64,000 bases of DNA. Source: Paraburkholderia solisilvae (GTDB lineage: Bacteria > Pseudomonadota > Gammaproteobacteria > Burkholderiales > Burkholderiaceae). The stretch spans positions 1-64,000 of the forward strand of contig NZ_CADIKF010000042.1 in NCBI RefSeq assembly GCF_902859875.1, in the 5' to 3' direction. The translations under genes and the position numbers were made by a program. Below the pieces are notes generated by a model, which saw nothing but the letters and a program-made list of their open reading frames with translations, was not told the origin of the DNA and made no database searches. Shown here piece after piece: positions 52,894 through 60,781 of the stretch. The first letter of the stretch is position 1, and every line of letters begins with the position of its first letter.

Positions 52894-52953
52894 CACCTGC
52901 TGCCGCGCCTGCTACTGAGCCTGCTACTGCATCCGTTACTGCGTCTGCTGGAT
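52894..52953. repeat. 12-bp tandem repeat, 5 units
   Basis: Contiguous 12-mers with consensus CGCCTGCTACTG start at 52894, 52906, 52918, 52930 and 52942. It occupies the spacer before the binding-protein gene. Confidence 0.65.
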
Positions 52954-52997
52954 CGTTGAATCGCGACGTTGCCGGCCGCTATCGCGCGCCGTGCCCA

Positions 52998-53798
52998 TTA
53001 AGTCGCGGTGTTTTCGACATGCGGCACGCGCGCCGACGGCGGCAGACGCAGTCCGGCCGAACCGGGCGCGACGTCCGGGTCGTGGCCGGGAATCACGAAG
53101 TCCGCGATCTGCCGGATGCGCTTTAACGACGCAAGTTCGGCCGCCGTCTCGTGCACGATGCCGACCGGCACGCCGTCGACGATGTTCTCCATGCAGTTCG
53201 CGCAATCGCCGGTCACGACGACGATGCCTTCCGCCGTATTCACCGCGACCGACTGGTGACCGGGTGTATGGCCGGGTGTCGGAATCACGCGCACGCCGGG
53301 CACGATATCGGCGATGCCGTTGACGAACTGCCAGCGAAACCACGCGAGCGGCTCGCGGCCGATCAGAAACTCCTGATACAACGACGCCTGCGTCGGCAGC
53401 GGCCGGCCCGCGTATTCCCATTCGGTCTGCTGCACGATAAAGCGCGCATTGCGAAACAGCGTGTTGCCGCCGGAGTGGTCGTAGTGCAGGTGAGTGTTGA
53501 TCACGATATCGACGTCGTCTGCGCGCCACCCGACGTATTCCTTCAATGCGCGTTCGAGCCGTTCTTCGGGCGCCTGGTCGCACGGGCAGATAAAGCTGCT
53601 GACCCATGCGGGGTCGTGAATGCCGGTATCGACGACAATCTTCTTCTGCGCGCCGACGATCGCGCTCGACCACACCGGAATGCGGATCTGCTGGCCGTAG
53701 TAGCGCGCGTAGATCAGCGACGACTTGTCCACGGTGAGCCAGCCGGTCGGCATCGCGACGACCTTGAGTTCGGGAGTAGCCACGCTCGCCTCCGTCAT
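52998..53798 (-). CDS. Metallo-beta-lactamase-fold hydrolase, AHL-lactonase-like
   Basis: 266 residues, no signal peptide. The dinuclear zinc motif INTHLHYDHSGGN (HxHxDH) is intact, with further ligands in PTPGHTPGHQSV, VTGDCANC and FVIPGHDP. Close in layout to N-acyl homoserine lactonases, but in this operon a sugar-lactone or ester substrate is at least as likely. ATG at 53798 overlaps the stop of the DUF849 gene (ATGA), so translation is coupled. Confidence 0.9.
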   Translation of the reverse strand: MTEASVATPELKVVAMPTGWLTVDKSSLIYARYYGQQIRIPVWSSAIVGAQKKIVVDTGIHDPAWVSSFICPCDQAPEERLERALKEYVGWRADDVDIVINTHLHYDHSGGNTLFRNARFIVQQTEWEYAGRPLPTQASLYQEFLIGREPLAWFRWQFVNGIADIVPGVRVIPTPGHTPGHQSVAVNTAEGIVVVTGDCANCMENIVDGVPVGIVHETAAELASLKRIRQIADFVIPGHDPDVAPGSAGLRLPPSARVPHVENTAT

Positions 53799-54730
53799 CA
53801 GAAGTTGACTTCGTTCGCGCCTTTCAATTTCAGCATCGCGCGTGCCTCGGTGGGCGTCGCGACTTCGAGCGACAACCCTTCGATCACCTGACGGATTTTC
53901 ACGACCTGCGCGGCGCTCGATTCGGCCAGCTTGCCGGGCTCGATCCACAAGGAATCTTCGAGGCCGACGCGCGCATGCGAGCCCTGCGCGACACCGGTCG
54001 ACGCGAGCGGAAGCTGGTTGCGTCCGGCGCCGAGAATCGACCATACGTAGTCGTTGCCGAACAGGCGATCCGCGGTGCGGCGCATATGCATCAGGTCTTC
54101 CGGATGCGCGCCGATGCCGCCCAGCAGGCCGAACACGCTCTGCACGAAGAACGGCGGCTTGACGAGACCGCGGTCGACGAAGTGCGCGAGGTTGTACAGG
54201 TGCGAGATGTCGTAGCACTCATGCTCGAAACGCGTGCCGTTGTCGCTGCACGAGGTCAGGATGTACTCGATATCGGCGAACGTGTTCTTGAACACGAGGT
54301 CGCGGCTCTTTTCGAGGTGCTGACGTTCCCAGTCGTGCTTCAGATCCTTGTAGCGCGCGAGCATCGGATACAGGCCGAAATTCATCGAGCCCATATTCAG
54401 CGACGCGACCTCGGGCTTGAAGTGGTGCGCCGGGCGCAGCCGCTCGGCGACCGTCATATGCGGGCTGCCGCCGGTCGTCAGGTTGATCACCGCATCGGTT
54501 TCGGCCTTGATGCGCGGCAGGAATTCCTGAAACACCGCCGGGTCTTGCGTCGGCCGGCCGTCGTTCGGGTCGCGCGCATGCAGATGCAGGATCGCCGCGC
54601 CTTCTTTCGCGGCGGCGAGCGCCGCATCGGCGATCTGCTGCGGCGTGACCGGCAGATATGGCGACATCGACGGCGTATGGATCGCGCCGGTCGGCGCGCA
54701 GGTGATGATGACTTTTCGCTTGGCTGCCAT
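53798..54730 (-). CDS. DUF849 beta-keto acid cleavage enzyme (BKACE)
   Basis: 310 residues, TIM-barrel Zn enzyme. The family condenses a beta-keto acid with acetyl-CoA to give acetoacetate and a CoA ester. Signature AAILHLHARDPNDGRPTQDP supplies the two zinc histidines; VINLTTGGSPHMTVAERL, VASLNMGSMNFG, QSVFGLLGGIG and ARVGLEDSLWIEPGKLAES are also typical. The start MAAKRKVIITCAPTGAIHTP at 54730 fits. Coupled to the MBL hydrolase downstream. The keto acid substrate cannot be told from sequence. Confidence 0.92.
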   Translation of the reverse strand: MAAKRKVIITCAPTGAIHTPSMSPYLPVTPQQIADAALAAAKEGAAILHLHARDPNDGRPTQDPAVFQEFLPRIKAETDAVINLTTGGSPHMTVAERLRPAHHFKPEVASLNMGSMNFGLYPMLARYKDLKHDWERQHLEKSRDLVFKNTFADIEYILTSCSDNGTRFEHECYDISHLYNLAHFVDRGLVKPPFFVQSVFGLLGGIGAHPEDLMHMRRTADRLFGNDYVWSILGAGRNQLPLASTGVAQGSHARVGLEDSLWIEPGKLAESSAAQVVKIRQVIEGLSLEVATPTEARAMLKLKGANEVNF

Positions 54731-54911
54731 GTTGTCCTCGTGTTTCGTCAGGTGTTCGCTGCTTGCGTGACCCAATGCGTGGGCCAGATGAGCCGGCGAA
54801 AGTGAAACCGGTGAAACGGGCCGACGGCGGTCGCATCGGTTGTGTCGGTTGCAGCGGCGGACCGGCGGGTTGGCGCCGGCCGGTCGCGTCGCGTCGCGCG
54901 CCGGCGGCTGG

Positions 54912-55727
54912 CTACAGCACCTCGACGTTGCCGCACACCGAGATCGCCTGGCCGGAAATGCCCATGCCGGCCGGCGAGCACAAAAAGAGCGCGGTCGCCG
55001 CGACTTCCTCGGGCGTGGTCATCCGGCGCAGCGAGATCTTGTCGAGGTAGAGCCGCTCCATCTCCTCGTACGACAGATCGAGCTGCTTCGCGCGCGCGGC
55101 TATCACGCGCTCGATGCGCGGCCCTTTGACGATGCCGGGCTGGATCGTATTCACGCGGATGCCGCTCGGGCCGAGTTCGATCGCGAGACTCTTCGTCAAG
55201 CCGACGATCGCCCATTTGGTCGCGGAGTAGGGCGTGCGGTACGCGTAGCCGAGGCGTCCCGCGACCGACGACAGCGCGATGATCGCGCCGCCTTCGGGCG
55301 CATCGCGCAACAGCGGCACCGCACGGCGCGCAAAGTAGAACTGCGCGTTCAGGTTGATATCGACGGTCTGTTCCCATTCGCCGACGTCGAGCTCGTCGAC
55401 GCCGCCGGTCGGGCCCGCGATGCCCGCGTTATTGACCAGCACGTCGAGCCCGCCGAGCTGCTGCGCGACGTCGGCGAACACGCGCTCGACCGCGTCGCGG
55501 TTGGCGACATCCGCGAGCGTCGCGGTGATCGGCGCGCTGCCGGATGTTTGCGCCTGGTCCTGCGCGCGTTGCAGCGCGTCGATGGTCTGCTGGCTCGCGT
55601 CGCACACGTGCACGCGCGCGCCGGTTTCGACGAACGCCTGCGCGATCGCGAGGCCGATGCCGGATGCGCCGCCTGTCACGAGCACGCGCAGACCCGCGCG
55701 CGGCGTCAACATGGATAGAACCGTCAT
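54912..55727 (-). CDS. Short-chain dehydrogenase/reductase
   Basis: Classical SDR of 271 residues: cofactor loop VTGGASGIGLAIAQ, VNNAGIAGP, catalytic Ser in LSSVAGR, and Tyr-x3-Lys in YSATKWA. GGAGACAACAGGC precedes the ATG at 55727. The acidic residue after strand 2 (HVCDAS) favours NAD over NADP. By context it may oxidise a hydroxy acid to the keto acid used by the DUF849 enzyme. Confidence 0.92.
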   Translation of the reverse strand: MTVLSMLTPRAGLRVLVTGGASGIGLAIAQAFVETGARVHVCDASQQTIDALQRAQDQAQTSGSAPITATLADVANRDAVERVFADVAQQLGGLDVLVNNAGIAGPTGGVDELDVGEWEQTVDINLNAQFYFARRAVPLLRDAPEGGAIIALSSVAGRLGYAYRTPYSATKWAIVGLTKSLAIELGPSGIRVNTIQPGIVKGPRIERVIAARAKQLDLSYEEMERLYLDKISLRRMTTPEEVAATALFLCSPAGMGISGQAISVCGNVEVL

Positions 55728-55910
55728 GCCTGTTGTCTCCGTCGTGATTCGTATGAGTGATGGCCCGTCGTGTACGCGCCGTCCGGCCATTCCGTACGAC
55801 GTGTCGATACAACGATTCGGGCTACTACGCGATACTTCGACTTTGCCCAGCACTGCCGCGGCGGTGCGCGTACTGCAGGCGCGCCGCCGCATCCGATGAC
55901 GCGGGTCAGC

Positions 55911-56615
55911 TCAGGCGCTGGCCTCCTGCTGTTCGATCAGCCGCTCGCGCAGATCGTCCGCCGCTTCGCCGATGTCCTGCGCGATGCCGGCGCGCGCGCC
56001 TTCGCCGTCGCCGCGCCAGAGCGCTTCGACGATCTTGCGGTGCGCGTCCATCGAACGGCGCATATGCGGAATGTCCGGTGCGACGAGTTTCAGGAACGGG
56101 CCGATGCGCATCCACAGGTTCTGGATCGTCGCGAGCGTGACATCGCTCGCGCCATGCATGTAGATCGCGACGTGAAACTCGAAATTGCTGCGCAGATAGG
56201 CGGCGACGTCGCCGGCTTCGACGTGCGCGTCCATCGTGTCGAACACGTCCTGCAGCGCCGCGAGATGCACACGCGACATGCGCGTTGCGGCGCGCGCGGC
56301 CACGCAGCCTTCGAGCGCGATGCGCACGTCGCGCAGTTCTTCGAGCAGCTCGAGCGTCATCGGCGGCACCATCAGCGCGCGGCCGGGACCGTCGATCAGC
56401 GCGCCTTCCGCCTGCAGGCGCGTGAGCGCGCCGCGCACCGGCATGGTCGACGAACCGACCGCGTCCGCGACCCCGCGCAGACTCAGCAATTGGCCCGGCG
56501 CGAAGCGGCCGGTCATGATCGCTTCGCGCAACTGAGCATAGACGCGGCTTGCCATCGTGTCCCGCGCCACGAGCTCGAGCGGCGGCAATGCCTTGGTCGC
56601 TACGTGGGTGGTCAC
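55911..56615 (-). CDS. GntR family transcriptional regulator, FCD (FadR-like) subfamily
   Basis: 234 residues. Winged HTH near the N-terminus (SRVYAQLREAIMTGRFAPGQ, then AVGSSTMPVRGALTRLQAEG). FCD effector domain with metal-type residues in DVRIALEGCVAARAA and FEFHVAIYMH, and HMRRSMDAHRKIVEAL. The start is a GTG at 56615 with a strong GGAGGA 5 nt upstream. First gene of the minus-strand series; a probable sensor of a pathway intermediate. The palindrome TGTGATCACA just upstream is its likely operator. Confidence 0.9.
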   Translation of the reverse strand: MTTHVATKALPPLELVARDTMASRVYAQLREAIMTGRFAPGQLLSLRGVADAVGSSTMPVRGALTRLQAEGALIDGPGRALMVPPMTLELLEELRDVRIALEGCVAARAATRMSRVHLAALQDVFDTMDAHVEAGDVAAYLRSNFEFHVAIYMHGASDVTLATIQNLWMRIGPFLKLVAPDIPHMRRSMDAHRKIVEALWRGDGEGARAGIAQDIGEAADDLRERLIEQQEASA

Positions 56616-56927
56616 GGGTTCCTCCGGCGGCGGCGGATGCGAATCGGTTGCGATGTGTGACCTGTGATCACACTTGATGAATGCAGTCTGCGCGGGTCGA
56701 TGGTGTGCGTCAACCGAGGGGAAACACGGAGCGTGTGGTTGGCACGAAGGGGCGGCAGAGGATTCCCGGTTCTCGCCGAGCGCCGAGGACTCGGCATGCG
56801 GGTCGGGCAAGGTGGGGCGAGGTCGCGCGCGCCGGCAAGGTGGTGTGCGATGACTTCCGCGGCGATGCGCGCGAACCGCGAACCGCGAACCGCGCGACCG
56901 CTTTGCGCGGCGCCGCGCCGCTGAGGA
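56616..56927. other. gntR upstream spacer
   Basis: 312 bp. It contains the TGTGATCACA palindrome, a 7-bp triple repeat GAACCGC at 56873-56893 and a GC palindrome near 56905. No gene seen. Confidence 0.5.
56663..56672. promoter_or_regulatory. Palindrome TGTGATCACA, candidate GntR operator
   Basis: Perfect 10-bp palindrome 48 bp upstream of the gntR start, resembling FCD-type GntR sites. An extra TGTGA at 56656 overlaps its left side. Confidence 0.5.
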
Positions 56928-57338
56928 CTACGACGGCTGGCTCAAATCTTTCGACATCAGCTGCGCGCGGCGCGGGCTGTCGCCGATCGTTTCGCACTGC
57001 GTGGCGGAGAGTCCGAACGACACGTGAAAGCCGTCTTCGGTGCGCAGCGTCAGGATGAAGGTCTGGTGGTCGCTCGCCAGTTCGACGGCGACCGTGTGTG
57101 CCGGGTAGACGATGCGCAGCGAGTCGTCGTGATGCTGCGCGCGCATCGCTTTGACCGCGAGGTTCGGCAGCGTGAGGATCAGTTGCTGCAGGCACGCGCT
57201 CGGCAGATTCAGCGACCAGCTGTTCCCGCTGCAGTCCGCGCCTTGCAGCGCGAAGCTCGAGCCGTCCATTGCGAGTTCGAGCCCGCTGAGCTGAGTGGCG
57301 TCGATCCGGTTGTCCGTCGTCGGGGGCTGTTGAGGCAT
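56928..57338 (-). CDS. Conserved-looking hypothetical protein
   Basis: 136 residues, soluble, no signal peptide or transmembrane segment. Alternating hydrophobic pattern (LELAMDGSSFALQG, SLRIVYPAHTVAVELASDHQ, TFILTLRTEDGFHVSFGL) suggests a beta-rich fold. Codon usage and composition resemble the neighbouring real genes rather than a shadow frame. I do not recognise a family. Ends in GC-rich palindromic DNA. Confidence 0.65.
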   Translation of the reverse strand: MPQQPPTTDNRIDATQLSGLELAMDGSSFALQGADCSGNSWSLNLPSACLQQLILTLPNLAVKAMRAQHHDDSLRIVYPAHTVAVELASDHQTFILTLRTEDGFHVSFGLSATQCETIGDSPRRAQLMSKDLSQPS

Positions 57339-57548
57339 GGCGCTTCGGTTCCGCGATTAAGGCGCGCGGCGGGATCACCGTGGCGAGCGGCGCGCATGCT
57401 GGTTGAATCGAAGCTTAGCGAAGCATTGCGGCCGCGGGTGTTCCTGGACACGCCATTTAATTGACTGACGGCCGCAATGGCGGATGCGTTGCGTTTTGCG
57501 CGACGGTCGTGCGCACGGAGTCGCATCGACGCTGCGTGTCAAAAACGC

Positions 57549-57578
57549 TTGCCGGCGGATCAGTCCGCTGCGTATAAT
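57549..57578 (+). promoter_or_regulatory. Sigma-70 promoter, distal
   Basis: TTGCCG at 57549-57554, 18-bp spacer, perfect TATAAT at 57573-57578. It would start a transcript about 270 nt before tRNA-Glu. Confidence 0.6.
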
Positions 57579-57719
57579 CGCAGGCTCTGCTGATGTAGCA
57601 GAACTTTGTGAAACGGAAGTGCGGTGGCCCGGTAAAAATCGCGGCAAATTCGCGGTAAAAGTCGGCTCAGGTCGTGGCAAAAGTCGACTCAGCAGCGGTC
57701 AACGTGTAGCAAAAAGCAC

Positions 57720-57748
57720 TTCACAAAGCGCTGTGAGCCAGTTAGAAT
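57720..57748 (+). promoter_or_regulatory. Sigma-70 promoter, proximal to tRNA-Glu
   Basis: TTCACA at 57720-57725, 17-bp spacer, TAGAAT at 57743-57748. Confidence 0.6.
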
Positions 57749-57853
57749 GGCGTTCTTCGCTGATTTGCAGTCAGAAGTTAGCAGCAGATAAGCGAAGGAA
57801 GCCAGCGGTAGAAGTCATGCTGCAGCAGTTTGCGACAAATCTGCAAAGATTAT

Positions 57854-57929
57854 GTCCCCTTCGTCTAGAGGCCTAGGACATCACCCTTTCACGGTGAGTA
57901 CAGGGGTTCGAATCCCCTAGGGGACGCCA
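57854..57929 (+). tRNA. tRNA-Glu (anticodon TTC), copy 1
   Basis: 76 nt with encoded CCA. Acceptor GTCCCCT / AGGGGAC; anticodon arm TCACC-ctTTCac-GGTGA; T arm GGGGTTCGAATCCCC. Confidence 0.97.
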
Positions 57930-58031
57930 GGAATATCGGCGTCGTTTGCGGTAGAGGCGAGGTAACGCCTGTATTGCAGGCCACGCGGCTTGAGAGAAAT
58001 AACCGACACTCGCAAGCAAGATAGCAAGACT

Positions 58032-58108
58032 GGAGTGGTAGTTCAGTCGGTTAGAATACCGGCCTGTCACGCCGGGGGTCGCGGGTTCGAGTCCCGTCCA
58101 CTCCGCCA
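58032..58108 (+). tRNA. tRNA-Asp (anticodon GTC), copy 1
   Basis: 77 nt with encoded CCA. Acceptor GGAGTGG / CCACTCC; anticodon arm CCGGC-ctGTCac-GCCGG. Confidence 0.97.
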
Positions 58109-58113
58109 AGATT

Positions 58114-58160
58114 GAGCCCGTTACGGCGCGCATCGCAGGTGCGCCTAAACGGGCTTTTTC
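58114..58160 (+). terminator. Rho-independent terminator after the first Glu-Asp unit
   Basis: GCCCGTT (58116-58122) pairs with AACGGGC (58148-58154) around an inner GC stem, followed by TTTTTC. Confidence 0.75.
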
Positions 58161-58186
58161 ATTAAAGGTATAAGCGCAGTACGTAG

Positions 58187-58262
58187 GTCCCCTTCGTCTA
58201 GAGGCCTAGGACATCACCCTTTCACGGTGAGTACAGGGGTTCGAATCCCCTAGGGGACGCCA
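58187..58262 (+). tRNA. tRNA-Glu (anticodon TTC), copy 2
   Basis: Identical in sequence to the copy at 57854. It lies 26 bp beyond a terminator, with only a weak TATAAG just upstream, so it may depend on read-through. Confidence 0.97.
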
Positions 58263-58291
58263 GATATCGGCAACGTCCGGCATCGCCAGCG

Positions 58292-58412
58292 GTTGCGTAG
58301 CAGTTGCATCGAGGTTGCGCCGTAGTTGCGTTGCAGTTGCGTTGCAGTTGCATCGTCGTTGCGTACTGGCTGGGTAGTAATCGCGAACTGATTGCGTACG
58401 GGTCGCGCGGCA
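58292..58412. repeat. 11-bp tandem array, about 11 units, between tRNA-Glu and tRNA-Asp (copy 2)
   Basis: Contiguous 11-mers with consensus GTTGCGTNGCA start at 58292 and recur every 11 bp to 58402. The units at 58325 and 58336 are identical; the last four (from 58369) are more decayed. No indel breaks the phase over 121 bp. Confidence 0.88.
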
Positions 58413-58481
58413 CATGCGTTAGCGGTGTCGCACGGCATCCCCCGCGGAAAGTCTGAGACCCGCGGGGCACAGAGCAGCACT

Positions 58482-58558
58482 GGAGCGGTAGTTCAGTTGG
58501 TTAGAATACCGGCCTGTCACGCCGGGGGTCGCGGGTTCGAGTCCCGTCCGCTCCGCCA
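58482..58558 (+). tRNA. tRNA-Asp (anticodon GTC), copy 2
   Basis: 77 nt with CCA. It differs from copy 1 at a compensated acceptor pair (GGAGCGG / CCGCTCC) and one D-loop base; same anticodon GTC. Confidence 0.97.
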
Positions 58559-58566
58559 GATCAAGA

Positions 58567-58596
58567 AAAGCCCGCTGATTCGTCAGCGGGCTTTTT
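58567..58596 (+). terminator. Rho-independent terminator after the tRNA cluster
   Basis: AAGCCCGCTGA-ttcg-TCAGCGGGCTTTTT, very stable hairpin with UUCG-type loop. Confidence 0.94.
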
Positions 58597-58712
58597 GCGT
58601 TTCGGCGCGGCGACGCCAGGGTGTTCCTGCGCGGGCAATCTGCCATTGCCAGCCGCGGCGGCGTATCTTAACGTTGATCGCACCCTCCTGAATCCCATTA
58701 CGTCTCGCCGCG

Positions 58713-59177
58713 ATGCTCGATCCGACCGAAGCTCCATCCCCGTTCCAGTTGCGCGAGGCCAGCATGGATGACTTTCCATTCGCGGAGGCGCTCACGCGCA
58801 ACAACATGGGCGGCTACTACCGTCGTCACCATCTGGTCTGGCGCGGCGATCTGTTTCTCGCGAGCTGGCGCGAATCGGAAAACTTCATTCTGGAAGCCGA
58901 CGGCGAGCGGATCGGCGTGCTGCGCATCACCGAAGAGGGCGATTCCCTGCATATTCGCGATGTGCAGATTGCCGACGGTCACCGCCGGCGCGGCGCGGGC
59001 ACCTATCTGCTGAATGTGTCGCACCGCTGGGCCCGCGCACGCGGACTGCGCGAGTTGCAGCTGCGCGTGTTCGTCGACAACCCGGCGGCGCGGCTCTATC
59101 AGCGGATGGGGTATCGGCTCGCCGGGCCGCGTCTTGCGCAACTCGGGTCGATCCGTCATATGGCGCGCCGTGTTTGA
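58713..59177 (+). CDS. GNAT family N-acetyltransferase
   Basis: 154 residues. Acetyl-CoA-binding motif A is DVQIADGHRRRGAGTYLLNV (R/Q-x-x-G-x-G/A), followed by RELQLRVFVDNPAARLYQRM, the motif B alpha-helix/strand with the NPAARLYxRxGY pattern. Substrate unknown; such small GNATs acetylate proteins, amines or amino acids. Confidence 0.92.
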   Translation: MLDPTEAPSPFQLREASMDDFPFAEALTRNNMGGYYRRHHLVWRGDLFLASWRESENFILEADGERIGVLRITEEGDSLHIRDVQIADGHRRRGAGTYLLNVSHRWARARGLRELQLRVFVDNPAARLYQRMGYRLAGPRLAQLGSIRHMARRV

Positions 59178-59205
59178 TCCGCGCCGGCGCCGGGCAGCGC
59201 CGGAT

Positions 59206-60120
59206 TCACGACCCTGAAAGATCTTGCCGCAGCGTTGCGTGCCGCTGCGCGTCGTCGAGCGCGTCGTCCGCATCGTGCGCGGGATGCAAGTCGTCGTCGT
59301 TCGCATCGCGATGTTCGGCGCCGCGCACGATAAACGCGCGCGGGCTTTCGCCGAACTGCCGCCTGAACATCGCCGAGAACGCGCTCTGGCTTTGATAACC
59401 GAGCGCCTGCGCAACCTGCGAGAGCGGACGTCCCTGGCTCAATAACGGAATGGCGCGCGCGAGCACCGCCTGCTGGCGCCACTGCGAAAAACTCACGCCG
59501 AGCTGTTGACGAAAGAGCCGCGCAATCGTGCGCGTGCTGGCGCCGACCGCCGATGCCGAGCGCTCGAGCGAGTCGGTGGCGGCGGGGTCGGCGAGCACGG
59601 CTTCGCATAGCGCCCGCAGCCGCTTTTCGGTCGGCATCGGCACCGCGAGCGGCAGCGGTTCGGAGCGAATGATCTCGTCGAGCGCCAGCGAACCGAGCAG
59701 CCGTTCGCGTTCGGGTTCGAGACCGGGCGTATCGAGCGCGGCGATCACTTCGCGCAGAAGTCCCGACACCTCGACCACGCGGCACGCATCGAGTCCCGGC
59801 GGCACCGCATCTTCATACACGTAGAGCGTGCGCAGAAACGCCTCTTCGACGATCGTCACCTCGTGCAGCACATGCGGCGGCACCCAGATCGCGCGCGACG
59901 GCGGCACCATCCACGTCGTGCCGACGGTGGTCATGCGCAGCACGCCGCGCGATGCGTACGCGACCTGCGCCCACGCGTGCGTGTGGCGCGCAACGCGCAC
60001 GCCGGCCGGCATCGGCCGCGAACGCACGCGAATCGGATGCGTGCGCGTCGGCGCGAATTCCGGAGGAATATCGGCGAAGTCGACGCGTTCTGATAGAGCG
60101 GGCTGCGTGGGGTGAGTCAT
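59206..60120 (-). CDS. AraC family transcriptional regulator with N-terminal cupin
   Basis: 304 residues. N-terminal cupin-type sensor (RHTHAWAQVAYASRGVLRMT, WVPPHVLHEV). C-terminal double HTH: SASAVGASTRTIARLFRQQL and QVAQALGYQSQSAFSAMFRR, then QFGESPRAF. An acidic, His/Asp-rich tail of about 35 residues follows the HTH. ATG at 60120 is used; a start 11 codons earlier is possible. Convergent with the GNAT gene. Confidence 0.92.
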   Translation of the reverse strand: MTHPTQPALSERVDFADIPPEFAPTRTHPIRVRSRPMPAGVRVARHTHAWAQVAYASRGVLRMTTVGTTWMVPPSRAIWVPPHVLHEVTIVEEAFLRTLYVYEDAVPPGLDACRVVEVSGLLREVIAALDTPGLEPERERLLGSLALDEIIRSEPLPLAVPMPTEKRLRALCEAVLADPAATDSLERSASAVGASTRTIARLFRQQLGVSFSQWRQQAVLARAIPLLSQGRPLSQVAQALGYQSQSAFSAMFRRQFGESPRAFIVRGAEHRDANDDDLHPAHDADDALDDAQRHATLRQDLSGS

Positions 60121-60376
60121 CTGTGCACAGTAGGCGGAGGCGGGAAGCTGCATGCATTTCCGTAGCGCACATTGTAGGGGCGATGTTCACGACACGGAGC
60201 GCGGAGCGTATGGGATAGGGGCGCAACTCCGCGGCGCCGCCGCCACCCGCAGCAGAGAAGGTGGATGCCGTTGCGTTGCATAATGTCGACCGGTCGGCGA
60301 CACGCTGCGGCGGCATACCGCGCAGCGCGAGCCGTATCGACACCCGGGCAATATCTGACACAAAGGAATTCGCGTG

Positions 60377-60781
60377 ATGCGCTATGTGTTCGTGTACGGT
60401 ACTTTGCGCGCCGGTGAAGTGAACGACATTGGTCAGGCGGCGGCGAGAAGCGCGCTCGCGACGCCCACGCTGATCGGCGAAGCATCGGTGCGCGGCCGGC
60501 TATTCGACTTCGGCGATTATCCGGGCCTCGTGCCCGACAACGGCGGCGTCCATGTGAAGGGCGACGTCTACCAGATTGACGAACGCCTTGTGCCAGTGCT
60601 CGATCAGATCGAGGAGGTCTATCCGGGCGAGGCGGGGCTGTTCATGCAGCATGAGGTGACGGTTCACGTCGACGGTAAAGCGATTTCGTGCATCTATTAT
60701 CCGGTGCAGCGCGACGCGGTGCGCGGGTTGCCGGAGATCGGCTCCGGCGATTGGGTTGCGTACCGGCGCGCACGCAAGTAG
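60377..60781 (+). CDS. Gamma-glutamylcyclotransferase-fold protein (YtfP/GGACT-like)
   Basis: 134 residues. It begins MRYVFVYGTLRAGEVN, the nucleotide-independent GGCT-fold signature YGTLRxGxxN. VRGRLFDFGDYPGLV and the conserved acidic residue in LDQIEEVYPGEA (general base) are present. Relatives cyclise gamma-glutamyl peptides; the substrate here is unknown. AAAGGAA upstream serves either the ATG at 60377 or a GTG at 60374. Confidence 0.92.
   Translation: MRYVFVYGTLRAGEVNDIGQAAARSALATPTLIGEASVRGRLFDFGDYPGLVPDNGGVHVKGDVYQIDERLVPVLDQIEEVYPGEAGLFMQHEVTVHVDGKAISCIYYPVQRDAVRGLPEIGSGDWVAYRRARK

Larger units (their letters stand above)
57339..57853. other. Leader region of the tRNA-Glu/Asp cluster
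   Basis: 515 bp with two good promoters (57549-57578 and 57720-57748). The segment 57585-57720 has loosely repeated GGTAAAA-TCG/GGCAAAAGTCG text. A plus-strand frame through it lacks a ribosome-binding site and is not called. Confidence 0.55.

Noticed and set aside
52998..53798. Quorum-quenching AHL lactonase as the main call
   Set aside because: The HxHxDH fold is shared by many hydrolases and the gene is translationally coupled to a catabolic DUF849 gene; no luxI/luxR-type gene is nearby, so only the fold is claimed.
57484..57876. Plus-strand frame of 130 codons before tRNA-Glu
   Set aside because: It runs into the tRNA gene, has no ribosome-binding site or recognisable domain, and overlaps promoter elements.
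58292..58412. Possible CRISPR-like array in the tRNA spacer
   Set aside because: Units are contiguous 11-mers with no spacers; not a CRISPR array. The same reasoning applies to every other array in the window.
57854..58558. tRNA genes as a possible integrative-element attachment site
   Set aside because: No integrase gene or element boundary in the window; the repeated tRNA sequences are explained by full tRNA duplication.
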